Counted from the stretch's first letter, positions 8,680-16,918 are shown. The stretch: 64,000 bases of DNA from an uncultured Clostridia bacterium (GCA_959602045.1 CAUGRT010000005.1:43640-107639); one strand, 5' to 3'. The notes: generated from the letters alone by a model not told the origin. Numbers and translations are program-made.

Positions 8680-9020
8680 AAAAGCACCTCCGGTTCTGAA
8701 CAGGGTTGACCCAATCCCCCTGACGATATAAAAAACCTATTCTATTATACCATAAAACATCCTGTCATATATTTCAGTATTCTTACATTTCCTTTAAAAA
8801 TTCATGTTTGGTAATTTTCCCGATTTTATTACTGTAATTTTATATCATTATTACAAATTTGTCAACTGAAAATTACAGTTCGATAAAGGGTCTTGACTTC
8901 TCGTGGAAATAGGTGTAAAATAATTTGTATAAAGAGTTTTAGTTTTTTGTAATTTTTGCTATTATTTTAGTAAAAATTCATAATTTCGACTCAATAAAAC
9001 AACAACAGGAGGTAGTTATC
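8680..9020. other. Divergent intergenic region between the pilin-like gene and hppA
   Basis: Contains a TATAAT-like -10 for the minus-strand gene near 8737-8745, a 10-bp inverted repeat (CTGTAATTTT 8832-8841 with AAAATTACAG 8869-8878, 27-base loop) and the hppA promoter at 8893-8921. The inverted repeat lies about 15 bases upstream of the hppA -35 box and could be an operator. Confidence 0.55.
8893..8921 (+). promoter_or_regulatory. Promoter of hppA
   Basis: TTGACT (8893-8898), a 17-base spacer, then TAAAAT (8916-8921). The leader to the hppA start is about 95 bases. Confidence 0.75.
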
Positions 9021-11108
9021 ATGTTAAACGTAGAAAATGCCGCTCCTTTTGCGGTGCTGCTGTGTGCGGTAATTGCACTGATCTTTTCCTGCTATCAGTT
9101 CTATTCGGTCAAAAAGAAGCCCGAGGGAACGGATAAAATGAAAAGCATTTCGCTGAAAATCCGAAAAGGCGCAATGGCATACTTAAAACGTCAGTACAAA
9201 ACGGTCGGAATCTTCTTTGCGATTATGTTTATAATCCTGCTGATTCTGGCATTGAGCGGATTTTTGACAATCTTCGTTCCGTTTGCTTTCTTAACGGGCG
9301 GTCTTTTTTCGGGATTGTCCGGCTTTATCGGAATGAAAATCGCCACCTACGCCAATTCCAGAACCGCGAACGGCGCACGGGAGGGCTTAAACAAGGGCTT
9401 GAAAATCGCATTTGCCTCCGGCTCTGTTATGGGACTGACGGTTGTCGGATTGGGACTTTTGGACATCAGCATTTGGTTTATTCTGCTGAAATTCGTATTT
9501 AAACTGGAAATTAACGATATTATGTCCGCAATGCTGACCTTTGGCATGGGTGCTTCCTCTATGGCGCTGTTCGCACGTGTGGGCGGTGGAATCTTTACCA
9601 AAGCCGCGGATGTCGGTGCAGACTTGGTCGGAAAGGTAGAGGCCGGGATTCCGGAGGACGATCCGCGAAACCCTGCTTGTATCGCCGATAACGTAGGCGA
9701 CAATGTAGGCGATGTTGCCGGAATGGGCGCGGATTTGTACGAATCCTATGTTGGCTCTATTATTTCCTGCGGTGCGCTTGCTACTGCCGCAAACTTAGGC
9801 TTTAGCGGCGTTATTGTTCCCATGCTGATCGCGGCAATCGGGATTCTCGCGTCTATTATCGGTACATTCTTTGTTTCCACAAAAGAAAATGCCGATCAAA
9901 AATCATTGCTCGGCTCTTTGCGCCGCGGTACTTATGCGGCAGCCTTAATCAGCGCAGTCGCTTCGGGCGTTCTGATTTTTACGCTGCTCCCCGAAAACTC
10001 CAACGTATTTTGGGCAGTGATCTCCGGATTGGTTGCCGGCGTTCTGATCGGTTTCTTTACGGAATATTATACGTCTGATTCCTATACGCCGACAAAAAAG
10101 CTTGCCTCTTCGTCCGAAACCGGGGCGGCAACGATTATTATTGACGGAATCGCATTGGGAATGCGTTCCACGGCAATTCCGGTTATCATCATCGGAATCT
10201 CCGTGATTATTTCTTACTTCACAGCCGGCGGTGCGGCGAATTTCTCATCGGGACTGTACGGCGTAGGACTTTCCGCGGTCGGTATGCTTTCCACATTGGG
10301 AATCACACTGGCGACGGACGCTTACGGCCCGGTTGCGGATAATGCCGGCGGAATCGCTGAAATGGCAGGCTTGCCCGGCGAAGTGCGCGAAAGAACGGAC
10401 GCACTGGATTCCCTCGGAAACACGACTGCGGCAACCGGAAAAGGCTTTGCCATCGGCTCCGCTGCTTTAACGGCGTTGGCTCTGATTGTTTCCTATACCG
10501 ATAAGGTTCAGTCCATGGGCGGCGAGCTGAATCTGAGCATTACCAACCCTGCCGTGCTGATCGGATTATTCGTCGGCGCAATGCTGCCGTTCTTGTTCAG
10601 TGCGCTGACCATGCAGGCGGTCGGTCGTGCGGCACAAAAAATCGTTATCGAGGTTCGCCGCCAGTTCAAGACCATTAAAGGCTTGATGGAGGGCAAGGCG
10701 GAAACCGATTATGAAACCTGTGTGGATATTTGTACAAGATCCTCTCTGAAAGAAATGATTCTTCCGGCGGCATTGGGAATTTTTGTTCCGATTGTTGTGG
10801 GACTGATTCTCGGCTGCAACGGCGTAGTCGGCATGCTCGCCGGCGCGCTTGTTTCCGGATTTGTTCTTGCTATTATGATGGCAAACTCCGGCGGCGCTTG
10901 GGATAATGCGAAAAAATATATTGAAGCCGGCAGCTTCGGCGGCAAGGGCAGCGACAACCACAAAGCGGCTGTTGTGGGCGATACCGTAGGCGACCCGTTT
11001 AAGGATACCTCCGGCCCCTCCGTAAATATTTTGATTAAACTGCTGTCGATGGTTTCCATCGTTTTCGCTTCCCTGATCGTCAGCTTCGGCGGTCTTGGAC
11101 TATTCTAA
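9021..11108 (+). CDS. hppA: Membrane-bound ion-translocating pyrophosphatase, K+-dependent type
   Basis: A 695-residue polytopic enzyme that couples PPi hydrolysis to H+ or Na+ export. The catalytic signatures are present: EDDPRNPACIADNVGDNVGD, then DAYGPVADNAGGIAEM, and near the C-terminus GDTVGDPFKDTSGPSVNILIK. The motif GNTTAATGKGFAIGSAALTA has Ala (GNTTAA) where K+-independent enzymes carry Lys, so this is the K+-dependent class; whether it pumps Na+, H+ or both is not resolved here. AGGAGGT lies 9 bases before the ATG. The gene is monocistronic, with its own promoter and a terminator. Together with the PPi-type phosphofructokinase at 51.8 kb it indicates active PPi use. Confidence 0.97.
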   Translation: MLNVENAAPFAVLLCAVIALIFSCYQFYSVKKKPEGTDKMKSISLKIRKGAMAYLKRQYKTVGIFFAIMFIILLILALSGFLTIFVPFAFLTGGLFSGLSGFIGMKIATYANSRTANGAREGLNKGLKIAFASGSVMGLTVVGLGLLDISIWFILLKFVFKLEINDIMSAMLTFGMGASSMALFARVGGGIFTKAADVGADLVGKVEAGIPEDDPRNPACIADNVGDNVGDVAGMGADLYESYVGSIISCGALATAANLGFSGVIVPMLIAAIGILASIIGTFFVSTKENADQKSLLGSLRRGTYAAALISAVASGVLIFTLLPENSNVFWAVISGLVAGVLIGFFTEYYTSDSYTPTKKLASSSETGAATIIIDGIALGMRSTAIPVIIIGISVIISYFTAGGAANFSSGLYGVGLSAVGMLSTLGITLATDAYGPVADNAGGIAEMAGLPGEVRERTDALDSLGNTTAATGKGFAIGSAALTALALIVSYTDKVQSMGGELNLSITNPAVLIGLFVGAMLPFLFSALTMQAVGRAAQKIVIEVRRQFKTIKGLMEGKAETDYETCVDICTRSSLKEMILPAALGIFVPIVVGLILGCNGVVGMLAGALVSGFVLAIMMANSGGAWDNAKKYIEAGSFGGKGSDNHKAAVVGDTVGDPFKDTSGPSVNILIKLLSMVSIVFASLIVSFGGLGLF

Positions 11109-11125
11109 GCTTTTTAAATCTTTTT

Positions 11126-11182
11126 AAGGACTGTAAAAAATACAGGCAATTCCGTATTGCCTCGTATGGATTACAGTCCTTT
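11126..11182 (+). terminator. Long-stem terminator after hppA
   Basis: AAGGACTGTA is matched about 45 bases later by TACAGTCCTT, with an inner GGCAAT/ATTGCC stem, then TTTTG. It is nearly symmetric and could also serve the convergent toxin gene. Confidence 0.7.
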
Positions 11183-11270
11183 TGCGATTCTGCACAAAGG
11201 TAAATATCATTAACACAAAAACAGCCATGACCGCTTTGATTCAGCCATGACCGTTTATATTATGCTAAAT

Positions 11271-11615
11271 TTATAAATCAAAATATTCTCTGCAAGCCTC
11301 TGAAATTTTTGCTTTCGTTTCAGCATCGGTTATCATTCCCACCCTGTTTATCAGTCTGCCATGAGAAATTGTCCGTATCTGCTGAAGCATCGCAACAGAC
11401 AGCTTGGGGAGTCCCGTAATATCGGCAGGCAACAAAATCTCTGTCGGATAAATTTTCTCGTTCCCTTTAATGCTGGATAACGGAAGTACCGTTGATACGG
11501 TGAGATTATGATTTACGCTGTCGGTGGATATAATAAGAACGGGGCGTGTTCCTCTCTGCTCGCTCCCCTGCGTCGGGTCGAGGTTGCAGAAATATATTTC
11601 CCATTTGTTTACCAT
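11271..11615 (-). CDS. MazF/PemK-family endoribonuclease toxin
   Basis: A 114-residue protein with the MazF fold signatures: EIYFCNLDPTQGSEQRGTRP at the N-terminus (catalytic Arg region in GTRPVLIIS), then STVLPLSSI and the C-terminal Q-I-RTISHGRL segment. The family cuts single-stranded mRNA at short motifs. Its ATG overlaps the 3' end of the antitoxin gene by 7 bases (GAATGGTAA), the standard coupling in type II modules. It is convergent with hppA across a shared terminator region. Cleavage specificity cannot be predicted. Confidence 0.93.
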   Translation of the reverse strand: MVNKWEIYFCNLDPTQGSEQRGTRPVLIISTDSVNHNLTVSTVLPLSSIKGNEKIYPTEILLPADITGLPKLSVAMLQQIRTISHGRLINRVGMITDAETKAKISEACREYFDL

Positions 11616-11878
11616 TCGCCCTGCACCTCACCATCCGAAAAGCTGAAATCTTCCGCGCATTTCATAGTCCTTTCCATAAAAGATTGATCTTTTGCGGCAG
11701 CTTTCATCATTTCTTCATATTCACGCTTTTTTGCTTGCTTCAAGTATTCATCAAGCGCTTGCCTTATGGCAAAATTGACAGAGGGGATTTGCTGTGTTTT
11801 CGCAAGCTGTTTCAATTCGTCAATATAATCAGACGGAAGTGTGGCAGTATAACGTACTGTTTTTGTTGTGTTTAACAT
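11609..11878 (-). CDS. MazE-like/ribbon-helix-helix antitoxin
   Basis: An 89-residue protein when started at 11878 (MLNTTKTVRYTATLP); an in-frame ATG four codons upstream and another at 11911 are less likely because AAAGGA falls right at or inside those codons. The N-terminus (TVRYTATLPSDYIDELKQLA) has the beta-strand plus helix pattern of ribbon-helix-helix DNA-binding antitoxins, and the acidic C-terminus (CAEDFSFSDGEVQGEW) is suited to neutralising the toxin. First gene of the two-gene operon, expected to autorepress together with MazF. Confidence 0.85.
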   Translation of the reverse strand: MLNTTKTVRYTATLPSDYIDELKQLAKTQQIPSVNFAIRQALDEYLKQAKKREYEEMMKAAAKDQSFMERTMKCAEDFSFSDGEVQGEW

Positions 11879-11918
11879 CTTTATAACCATTCCTTTCCGT
11901 GCGTAAGGCACAAAGCTT

Positions 11919-11999
11919 AAGTCTGAAAGAAAATCGCTCAGAGTGCCGCTTCGCTACCCCGAGCAAAAAGTTGTGCGATGAGCAATTTTACTCAGACTT
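11919..11999. promoter_or_regulatory. Imperfect palindrome upstream of the toxin-antitoxin operon
   Basis: AAGTCTGA (11919-11926) and TCAGACTT (11992-11999) bracket 65 bases that also pair internally (AAATCGCTCA with TGAGCAATTT, one G-U). It lies 41-121 bases upstream of the antitoxin start, where a TA operator or leader is expected. It also resembles the dispersed hairpin elements in architecture but not in core sequence. Confidence 0.5.
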
Positions 12000-12148
12000 C
12001 TTCACCTCACTGTTATTATATACTGAATCATCCGTTTTGTCAATATATTATGATGCATTTTTTGATGTCATTTTATTCATCATTATTTACATCACCGCAT
12101 TAATAACATCCCCTCGACAAAATCATCACATTTTTTCGCAAAAAACTA

Positions 12149-12177
12149 TTGCCAAATTTCAGAAAATATGGTATCAT
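12149..12177 (+). promoter_or_regulatory. Promoter of structured RNA 1
   Basis: TTGCCA (12149-12154), 17 bases, TATCAT (12172-12177). The segment from -35 to about +10 is repeated almost identically at 12451-12490. Confidence 0.75.
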
Positions 12178-12182
12178 AACAA

Positions 12183-12408
12183 TGTCACATGAGCTTAATT
12201 AAATATTATGGAACTTTTTCGCAGGTATAAACAGGTAGATAAAGTATTGTTATACTCTTTTTTGTATATTCTAACGACGAATTTGAAAAAAATGTAAATT
12301 CCATTAGTTAGAGTGTGCAAGAAAAAAATTCCATTCTGATTAGGTTTGTGTGACAACAATCGGAGTTTGCGTTTTTGCGTGCGTTGACCCCGGTTGACGC
12401 ACTTTTTT
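12183..12408 (+). ncRNA. Putative structured small RNA 1 of a tandem pair
   Basis: About 225 bases between a consensus-like promoter and an intrinsic terminator (stem GTGCGTTGAC/GTTGACGCAC, loop CCCG, then T6, 12379-12408). The predicted 5' end TGTCACATGAGCTTAAT (12183-12199) pairs over 17 positions with ATTAGGTTTGTGTGACA (12339-12355) using only Watson-Crick and G-U pairs. This gives a closed RNA with its ends joined, followed by the terminator. No ribosome site or plausible reading frame is present on this strand. The size and closed architecture recall 6S RNA, but no 6S consensus was recognised. Confidence 0.65.
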
Positions 12409-12450
12409 AATTTCTGCTGAATGAAATTAAAAATATTTTTATAAAAACTA

Positions 12451-12479
12451 TTGCCAAATTTCAGAAAATATGGTATTAT
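12451..12479 (+). promoter_or_regulatory. Promoter of structured RNA 2
   Basis: TTGCCA (12451-12456), 17 bases, TATTAT (12474-12479). The spacer is identical to that of RNA 1, so the two promoters are duplicates. Confidence 0.75.
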
Positions 12480-12484
12480 AGTTA

Positions 12485-12880
12485 TGTCACATAAATTTAA
12501 TAGTAATTGATAAAGCGTATACTCTCCTTGGCGAGATTGTTTATAGCCTTTTTCAGTTTGGCAAAAATGCATAGAAAAAATTACAGGCAAGCATTCTTTT
12601 AACAAAAATCGCATAATTTTCATAAAATTGCATAAAATTTTATGAAATCGCATATTATTTAGAAGTTCATAATTCGATAAAAATGCGAATCTCATGCTTC
12701 TAAATAAGAATTATTTCCGGTTATATATAATTGCCTCGGGAATTTTTATGCGATTGTAAGCTTTGTAATTTTTTGAGGTTTCAAACCAGACTGAAAATAA
12801 AACTACGCTTATTAAATTTGTGTGACAACAAATCGAGGTTTGCGTTTTTTGTGCGTTGGCTTCGGTTGGCGCACTTTTTT
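12485..12880 (+). ncRNA. Putative structured small RNA 2 of a tandem pair
   Basis: About 395 bases with a near-identical promoter and the same type of terminator as RNA 1 (stem GTGCGTTGGC/GTTGGCGCAC, loop TTCG, T6, 12851-12880). The closing stem is TGTCACATAAATTTAATA (12485-12502) with TATTAAATTTGTGTGACA (12810-12827), 18 pairs with one G-U. Its sequence differs from RNA 1 beyond the shared TGTCACA, but pairing is kept. Inside are further hairpins: CATAAAATT/AATTTTATG near 12615-12650 and TTTAGAAG/CTTCTAAA (12658-12704) with an inner ATTCG/CGAAT. No credible coding frame. Confidence 0.65.
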
Positions 12881-12914
12881 AATTCACGAAAAAACAGTCC
12901 AAATGCAGCGGTTG

Positions 12915-13012
12915 GAATTTCCATCTGTTTTTCGTTCTATTGCGGCTCAGACATCCGCTACGCTGCGCGGAGTAGAACTCGCCTCCATAAAACGAAAAAC
13001 AGATGGAAATTC
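12915..13012 (-). repeat. Dispersed hairpin element, copy B
   Basis: Arms GAATTTCCATCTGTTTTTCG (from 12915) and the complementary CGAAAAACAGATGGAAATTC (ending 13012), extended inward to ATAG-like ends with one mismatch. The core is the long subtype, on the minus strand. Located just after the terminator of RNA 2. Confidence 0.85.
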
Positions 13013-13430
13013 TTTTCGGAGAATCGTTGTTGTTTTTAGGAATTGAAAGGGTGCAAAATCAAATGGAATTGCGAAATTGGGAAGAATGTCCTTAGGGAGG
13101 GATTGTTGTTATAAAATTCAGATCATTTTTAACCGTTTAAATGATCCTCAAACGGTTCGGCATTTCAGCTGTCTCTTAATTTTCGTTGTCGGTGAACAGA
13201 ACAGTTGGTTTTAGGCGGTTGCGGAAAAATTTAATTTTAGGCGAATTCCTGATAATATAAGTTGCCCCCTATATTTCATTTTTAAAGGTGCAAAAATGAG
13301 CAGGAATTTTCTGTTCCACGATAAATATGCTTATTTTAAATTTCCGCGGCAGCCGTCGGGGGACATTCATATTTTATTTTCGGTACGGGAATAGAATATG
13401 TACATAGAACAACAAATTTCGCAAAAAAAA
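13013..13430. other. Long non-coding stretch with overlapping inverted repeats and a 32-codon orphan frame
   Basis: At 13121-13157 two 8-base inverted repeats interleave: GATCATTT (13121-13128) with AAATGATC (13139-13146), and AACCGTTT (13131-13138) with AAACGGTT (13150-13157). They form mutually exclusive hairpins. At 13296-13394 an ATG preceded by AAAGGTG opens a 32-codon frame starting MSRNFLFHDKYAYF; it may be a small peptide or a gene remnant. The rest holds nothing recognisable. Confidence 0.45.
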
Positions 13431-13458
13431 AGGACTGTTCGGAGAAGTCCTTTTTTTA
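13431..13458 (-). terminator. Terminator of the pst-phoU-regulator operon
   Basis: On the minus strand GGACT..AGTCC forms a hairpin followed by nine T residues, directly overlapping and following the regulator stop. It also has a T-run on the plus strand, so it is bidirectional. Confidence 0.85.
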
Positions 13459-14130
13459 TTCCTTTTCAATCTTATAACCCACGCCGCGCACGGTTGTAAT
13501 ATAGTCCGTCAAGCCTGCATGCTCCAGTTTTTGACGGATGGTTTTAATATGCATATCGACCGTTCGGGTCACGCCCTCAAAATCATATCCCCACACGCTC
13601 GACATCAGCATATCGCGCGTCACGACCTTACCGGCATGTCTGAGCAGCATTGCCAAAACGTCAAATTCGCGCATCGTCAGCGATACCGAGGTTCTCCCAA
13701 CATGTACCGTTCGCGCGCTCAGATCCATAGATACCGCGCCCACGCGAATGACCTCCGAATCCGTTGCGCCGCTCCGCCGCAAAACCGCCCGAATCCGCGA
13801 CAAAAGCTCCATCACGCCGAAAGGCTTGGTCATATAATCGTCCGCGCCCTCGTCCAGTCCGACCACCTTATCAATCTCCGAGGACTTTGCCGTAAGCAAA
13901 ATAACCGGAATATCCTTTAACCTTGCATTATGCTTTAACTGCTTTAAATAAGTCAAGCCGTCCGTTTCCGGCAGCATAATATCCAGTAAAATCAAATCCG
14001 GCATCCCGTTTTCCGGGTCTGCGTCCGCCGTGCAGCAGTACCCCTCCGCCTCATATCCGCCGGACTTCAAGGCATATAAAATCAATTCGCGAATTTCGTC
14101 GTCGTCCTCAATACAATAAATCTTTGCCAT
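13456..14130 (-). CDS. PhoB/PhoP-type response regulator (OmpR family)
   Basis: A 224-residue regulator: receiver domain with phospho-acceptor Asp50 (LILLDIMLP), the conserved Lys in YMTKPF, and an OmpR/PhoB winged-helix domain (about residues 128-222; SLTMREFDVLAMLLRHAGKV, then TRTVDMHIKTIRQKL). GTGAGGGGAGC precedes the ATG. It is the last gene of the pst-phoU operon, 97 bases after phoU. This position makes it the probable phosphate regulator acting on the Pho-box upstream of pstS. No sensor kinase gene is adjacent; the kinase at 62.6 kb is distant. Confidence 0.9.
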   Translation of the reverse strand: MAKIYCIEDDDEIRELILYALKSGGYEAEGYCCTADADPENGMPDLILLDIMLPETDGLTYLKQLKHNARLKDIPVILLTAKSSEIDKVVGLDEGADDYMTKPFGVMELLSRIRAVLRRSGATDSEVIRVGAVSMDLSARTVHVGRTSVSLTMREFDVLAMLLRHAGKVVTRDMLMSSVWGYDFEGVTRTVDMHIKTIRQKLEHAGLTDYITTVRGVGYKIEKE

Positions 14131-14227
14131 GCTCCCCTCACCTCATCCTCCGTTTATATTATAATAGCACGATCCGAACGGTTCGCGCTATCAAAACAAT
14201 CTAATATTTTGTAAAATTCAAGTAAAA

Positions 14228-14896
14228 TCACAGCAGCCGAACATCATTCAGCACGCCCGTTTCGCAAAACTTCGTCCAAACCGCAATATTCACCGCATGA
14301 TCGCCGATTTTTTCAAAATGCTTTGCAATCATCAGCAGATCCACGCAGCTGTCAATGACGTCGCCGTTATTTTCCGCTGTCTTTAATGCTTTCACAATCT
14401 CCGACTTCACCTCGTCAAACAGACCGTCCATCTTGTCGTCCTCTTCAATGACCTTGTTCGCCAATTCCACATCATCGCAGGTAAACGCACTGACGCATGC
14501 CCGTACCATCTCGATCGCCGTTTTTGCCATATCCTCAATCCGAATACTCTGCATCGGCTGATGTTCTTTCGCAAACCGCAGGACAATATCGGCAATATCC
14601 GCGCCCTGATCTCCGATTCGCTCCATATCCCCGGCGACCTTCAGGGCAGTGGAAATCTTTCGCAAATCCCGCGCCACCGGCTGTTGTCTTAAAAGCAGAT
14701 TCAAAGCTTTGGATTGAATTTCCTGCTCCAATTTATTCACGCTATAATCATTTTTGCTGACCTCGCGCGCCATTTCCTCATTGCCCTTATTGAACGCTTC
14801 AATGCTCTGTGAAATGGCTTTTTCAATCATCTCGCCCATTTCAATGAACTCATTATGCAGCGCATGCAGTTCATTGTCAAATGTTCTTCTTGGCAT
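14228..14896 (-). CDS. phoU: Phosphate signalling complex protein PhoU
   Basis: A 222-residue all-helical protein with two PhoU repeats (MARE/NKLEQEIQSKALNLLLRQQP and KHFEKIGDHAVNIAVW), each carrying the E-x-x-x-D metal motif (GDMERIGDQGADI; EKIGDHAVNI). It links the Pst transporter to the sensor kinase and restrains phosphate signalling. The start at 14896 (MPRRTFDNEL) is preceded by GGGAGGATATTGGGCT; the longer frame to 15055 overlaps pstB and lacks family similarity. It lies 34 bases after the pstB stop. Confidence 0.95.
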   Translation of the reverse strand: MPRRTFDNELHALHNEFIEMGEMIEKAISQSIEAFNKGNEEMAREVSKNDYSVNKLEQEIQSKALNLLLRQQPVARDLRKISTALKVAGDMERIGDQGADIADIVLRFAKEHQPMQSIRIEDMAKTAIEMVRACVSAFTCDDVELANKVIEEDDKMDGLFDEVKSEIVKALKTAENNGDVIDSCVDLLMIAKHFEKIGDHAVNIAVWTKFCETGVLNDVRLL

Positions 14897-14930
14897 AGCC
14901 CAATATCCTCCCTCTGAAATTAACTTTCCA

Positions 14931-15701
14931 TCAGCCGAACCGACCGGTGATATAATCCTCTGTTCGTGAATCCTGAGGATTTGCGAAAAGCTTTTCCGTT
15001 CGGTCAAATTCCACCATTTCACCCACGAGGAAAAATGCTGTATAATCTGCCACACGCGTTGCCTGCTGCATATTATGCGTTACGATTGCAACCGTATATT
15101 TCTTCTTTAAATCCTCCATCAGCTCCTCGATTTTTAGCGTTGAAATCGGATCCAGTGCCGAGGTCGGCTCATCCATCAGCAGCACCTCCGGCTCAACCGC
15201 CAGCGCCCTTGCGATACACAATCTCTGCTGCTGACCGCCCGAAAGTCCCAACGCGCTCTTTTTCAGCCGATCTTTCAGTTCATCCCAGATCGCGCCCTGC
15301 TTCAAGCTCGTTTCCACAATCTCATCCAGCTGCTTTTTATTCCGGATTCCATGAATCCGCGGGCCGTAGGCGATGTTGTCATATACGCTCATCGGGAACG
15401 GATTCGGCTGCTGAAACACCATACCCACACGCTTTCTCAAGACCGTGGTATCCACGCCGCGCCCGTAAATATCCTCATCATCCAGCGTAACCGTCCCGTC
15501 TATTTTCACACAGTCAATCAAGTCGTTCATGCGGTTGAGCGTTTTCAAAAACGTTGACTTTCCGCAGCCGGACGGGCCGATCATTGCCGTAATACGATTT
15601 TTATAAATATTCATGTTCACGTCCTTTAAGGCGTGGTGTGTTCCGTAATAAAGGTTCAGATTCTCCGCCTTCATTTTGACGTCATTTACAATATTAATCA
15701 T
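14931..15701 (-). CDS. pstB: Phosphate ABC transporter ATP-binding protein PstB
   Basis: A 256-residue ATPase with Walker A GPSGCGKST, the PstB-typical FQQPNPFPMSVYDNIAYGPR, signature LSGGQQQRLCIARALA and Walker B VLLMDEPTSALDP. H-loop in IVTHNMQQA. It starts 4 bases after the pstA stop, so translation is coupled. Full family length. Confidence 0.97.
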   Translation of the reverse strand: MINIVNDVKMKAENLNLYYGTHHALKDVNMNIYKNRITAMIGPSGCGKSTFLKTLNRMNDLIDCVKIDGTVTLDDEDIYGRGVDTTVLRKRVGMVFQQPNPFPMSVYDNIAYGPRIHGIRNKKQLDEIVETSLKQGAIWDELKDRLKKSALGLSGGQQQRLCIARALAVEPEVLLMDEPTSALDPISTLKIEELMEDLKKKYTVAIVTHNMQQATRVADYTAFFLVGEMVEFDRTEKLFANPQDSRTEDYITGRFG

Positions 15702-15705
15702 GTCC

Positions 15706-16557
15706 TCATGCGCCTTTCTTTAAGCTTCTCGTTATGAGCTTTGTCGCTCCGTTAATCAATAATACCAATACGATCAGTACCAGTGCAATTCCGAATGCAT
15801 TATCCACGCTGCCCTCTGCCATTTCCAGATACATTCCGATGGTCAGTGTTCCGCCCGATGAAAACAAGTGGGAAAAGATTCCTTTGGGGAGCAAATACAC
15901 GCTTCCGGCAGTAAACAGCAGCGCCGCCGATTCCCCGACAATTCTTCCGATTGCCAGAATGACCGCCGTCACAATGCCCGGCAATGCCGATGGTACAACA
16001 ATCGTTCGGATGATATGCCACTTTTGCGCACCCATCCCCAAAGCGCCTTGCCGATAGCTTTCCGGTACGGTTTTGAGCGCCTCCTGGGTGGTTCGGATAA
16101 TAATCGGCAGAATCATCAGCGTCAAGGTAAGGGAACCGCACAGGATGGAAAATCCCAATCCCAGTGTCTGCCCGAAAAACACCATACCGAACAGACCGAA
16201 AATAATCGAGGGGATTCCGGAAAGGGTTTCTGTTGCAAACTCGATAACGCGCACCAGTTTTCCACCCTTTGCGTATTCCGTCAGATAGACCGCCGCCCCG
16301 ATACCGATCGGCGTAGCGATCAGCAGGGTGATGACAATAATATAAAGAGTATTCACCATATACCCCAGAATACCGAAGGTGTCATCGGCAATACTTTTGA
16401 CCGTTGTTAAAAATGTCAGATTGATTTTCCCGATTCCTTTGACGGCAACATAGCCAATAATGCCGATCAGCAGCAAGACCGCAAATACGCCGGACAGGTA
16501 AATCAACCCATACAGCACCGCCTCAAACGGATGCTTTCTTTTGTCGTAAATACTCAT
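15706..16557 (-). CDS. pstA: Phosphate ABC transporter permease PstA
   Basis: A 283-residue permease with six membrane segments and the binding-protein-dependent transport signature around ESYRQGALGMGAQKWHIIRT, preceded by ETLSGIPSIIFGLFGMVFF. Pairs with PstC to form the channel. Unusually, 361 bases containing hairpin element copy C separate it from pstC, whereas the other pst genes are tightly packed. GAAGGGAGT lies upstream of the ATG. Confidence 0.96.
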   Translation of the reverse strand: MSIYDKRKHPFEAVLYGLIYLSGVFAVLLLIGIIGYVAVKGIGKINLTFLTTVKSIADDTFGILGYMVNTLYIIVITLLIATPIGIGAAVYLTEYAKGGKLVRVIEFATETLSGIPSIIFGLFGMVFFGQTLGLGFSILCGSLTLTLMILPIIIRTTQEALKTVPESYRQGALGMGAQKWHIIRTIVVPSALPGIVTAVILAIGRIVGESAALLFTAGSVYLLPKGIFSHLFSSGGTLTIGMYLEMAEGSVDNAFGIALVLIVLVLLINGATKLITRSLKKGA

Positions 16558-16918
16558 TCTTGTACTCCCTTCACAGAAATCCTTGTAAAATTATGTGGCT
16601 TAGACTTTGCACCCAGAATCAAACAGCGATTTGCCCTATCCAAAACTTGTTCCCGACATGGGTGTTGTTTATTTTGAATTTGTTCCCGATGTTAGATTGA
16701 GCGGATTGGGATTGGCTTAGTCTGAACCGGTTTCGGAAATTAGCGTTCTATGCTAAGCTTGTGCCGGAATCGGATGGGTTTGGATTCTATTGCGGCTCAG
16801 ACATCCGCTACGCTGCGCGGAGTAGAACTCGCCTCCATAGAAGCCAAACCCATCCGACTCCTTATTGGGAAGGTTTTTTCTGTTCGCCGATTGTTTTTTC
16901 TTTTTTCGCTTTTTTTAT
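16558..16918. other. 361-base gap inside the pst operon
   Basis: Holds element copy C (16766-16861) and a direct repeat TTGTTCCCGA at 16647-16656 and 16680-16689, spaced 33 bases (about three helical turns). No terminator with a clear T-run and no convincing minus-strand promoter were found, so pstA-pstB probably depend on read-through from pstS. Confidence 0.5.
16766..16861 (-). repeat. Dispersed hairpin element, copy C (within the pst operon)
   Basis: Arms starting GGAATCGGATGGGTTTGG and ending CCAAACCCATCCGACTCC pair throughout with G-U and one mismatch. The arms are unlike those of copies B, F and I. Core identical to copies B and G (long subtype), minus orientation. Placed between pstC and pstA on the transcribed strand. 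Confidence 0.85.

Noticed and set aside
12183..12408. RNA 1 as 6S RNA
   Set aside because: Size and closing stem fit, but I could not identify the conserved central bubble or a 6S consensus, so no name is assigned.
12195..12695. A 166-codon minus-strand frame in the RNA region
   Set aside because: Low-complexity Phe/Ile/Lys/Asn translation, no ribosome site, and it overlaps both plus-strand promoters and the terminator of RNA 1; an AT-rich chance frame.
13121..13157. H-type pseudoknot from the interleaved repeats
   Set aside because: Loop lengths of 2, 0 and 3 bases cannot span two 8-bp stems; alternative hairpins are the feasible reading.
13296..13394. A 32-codon orphan frame with AAAGGTG upstream as a real gene
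   Set aside because: Too short to judge; no recognisable family. Mentioned in the region entry only.
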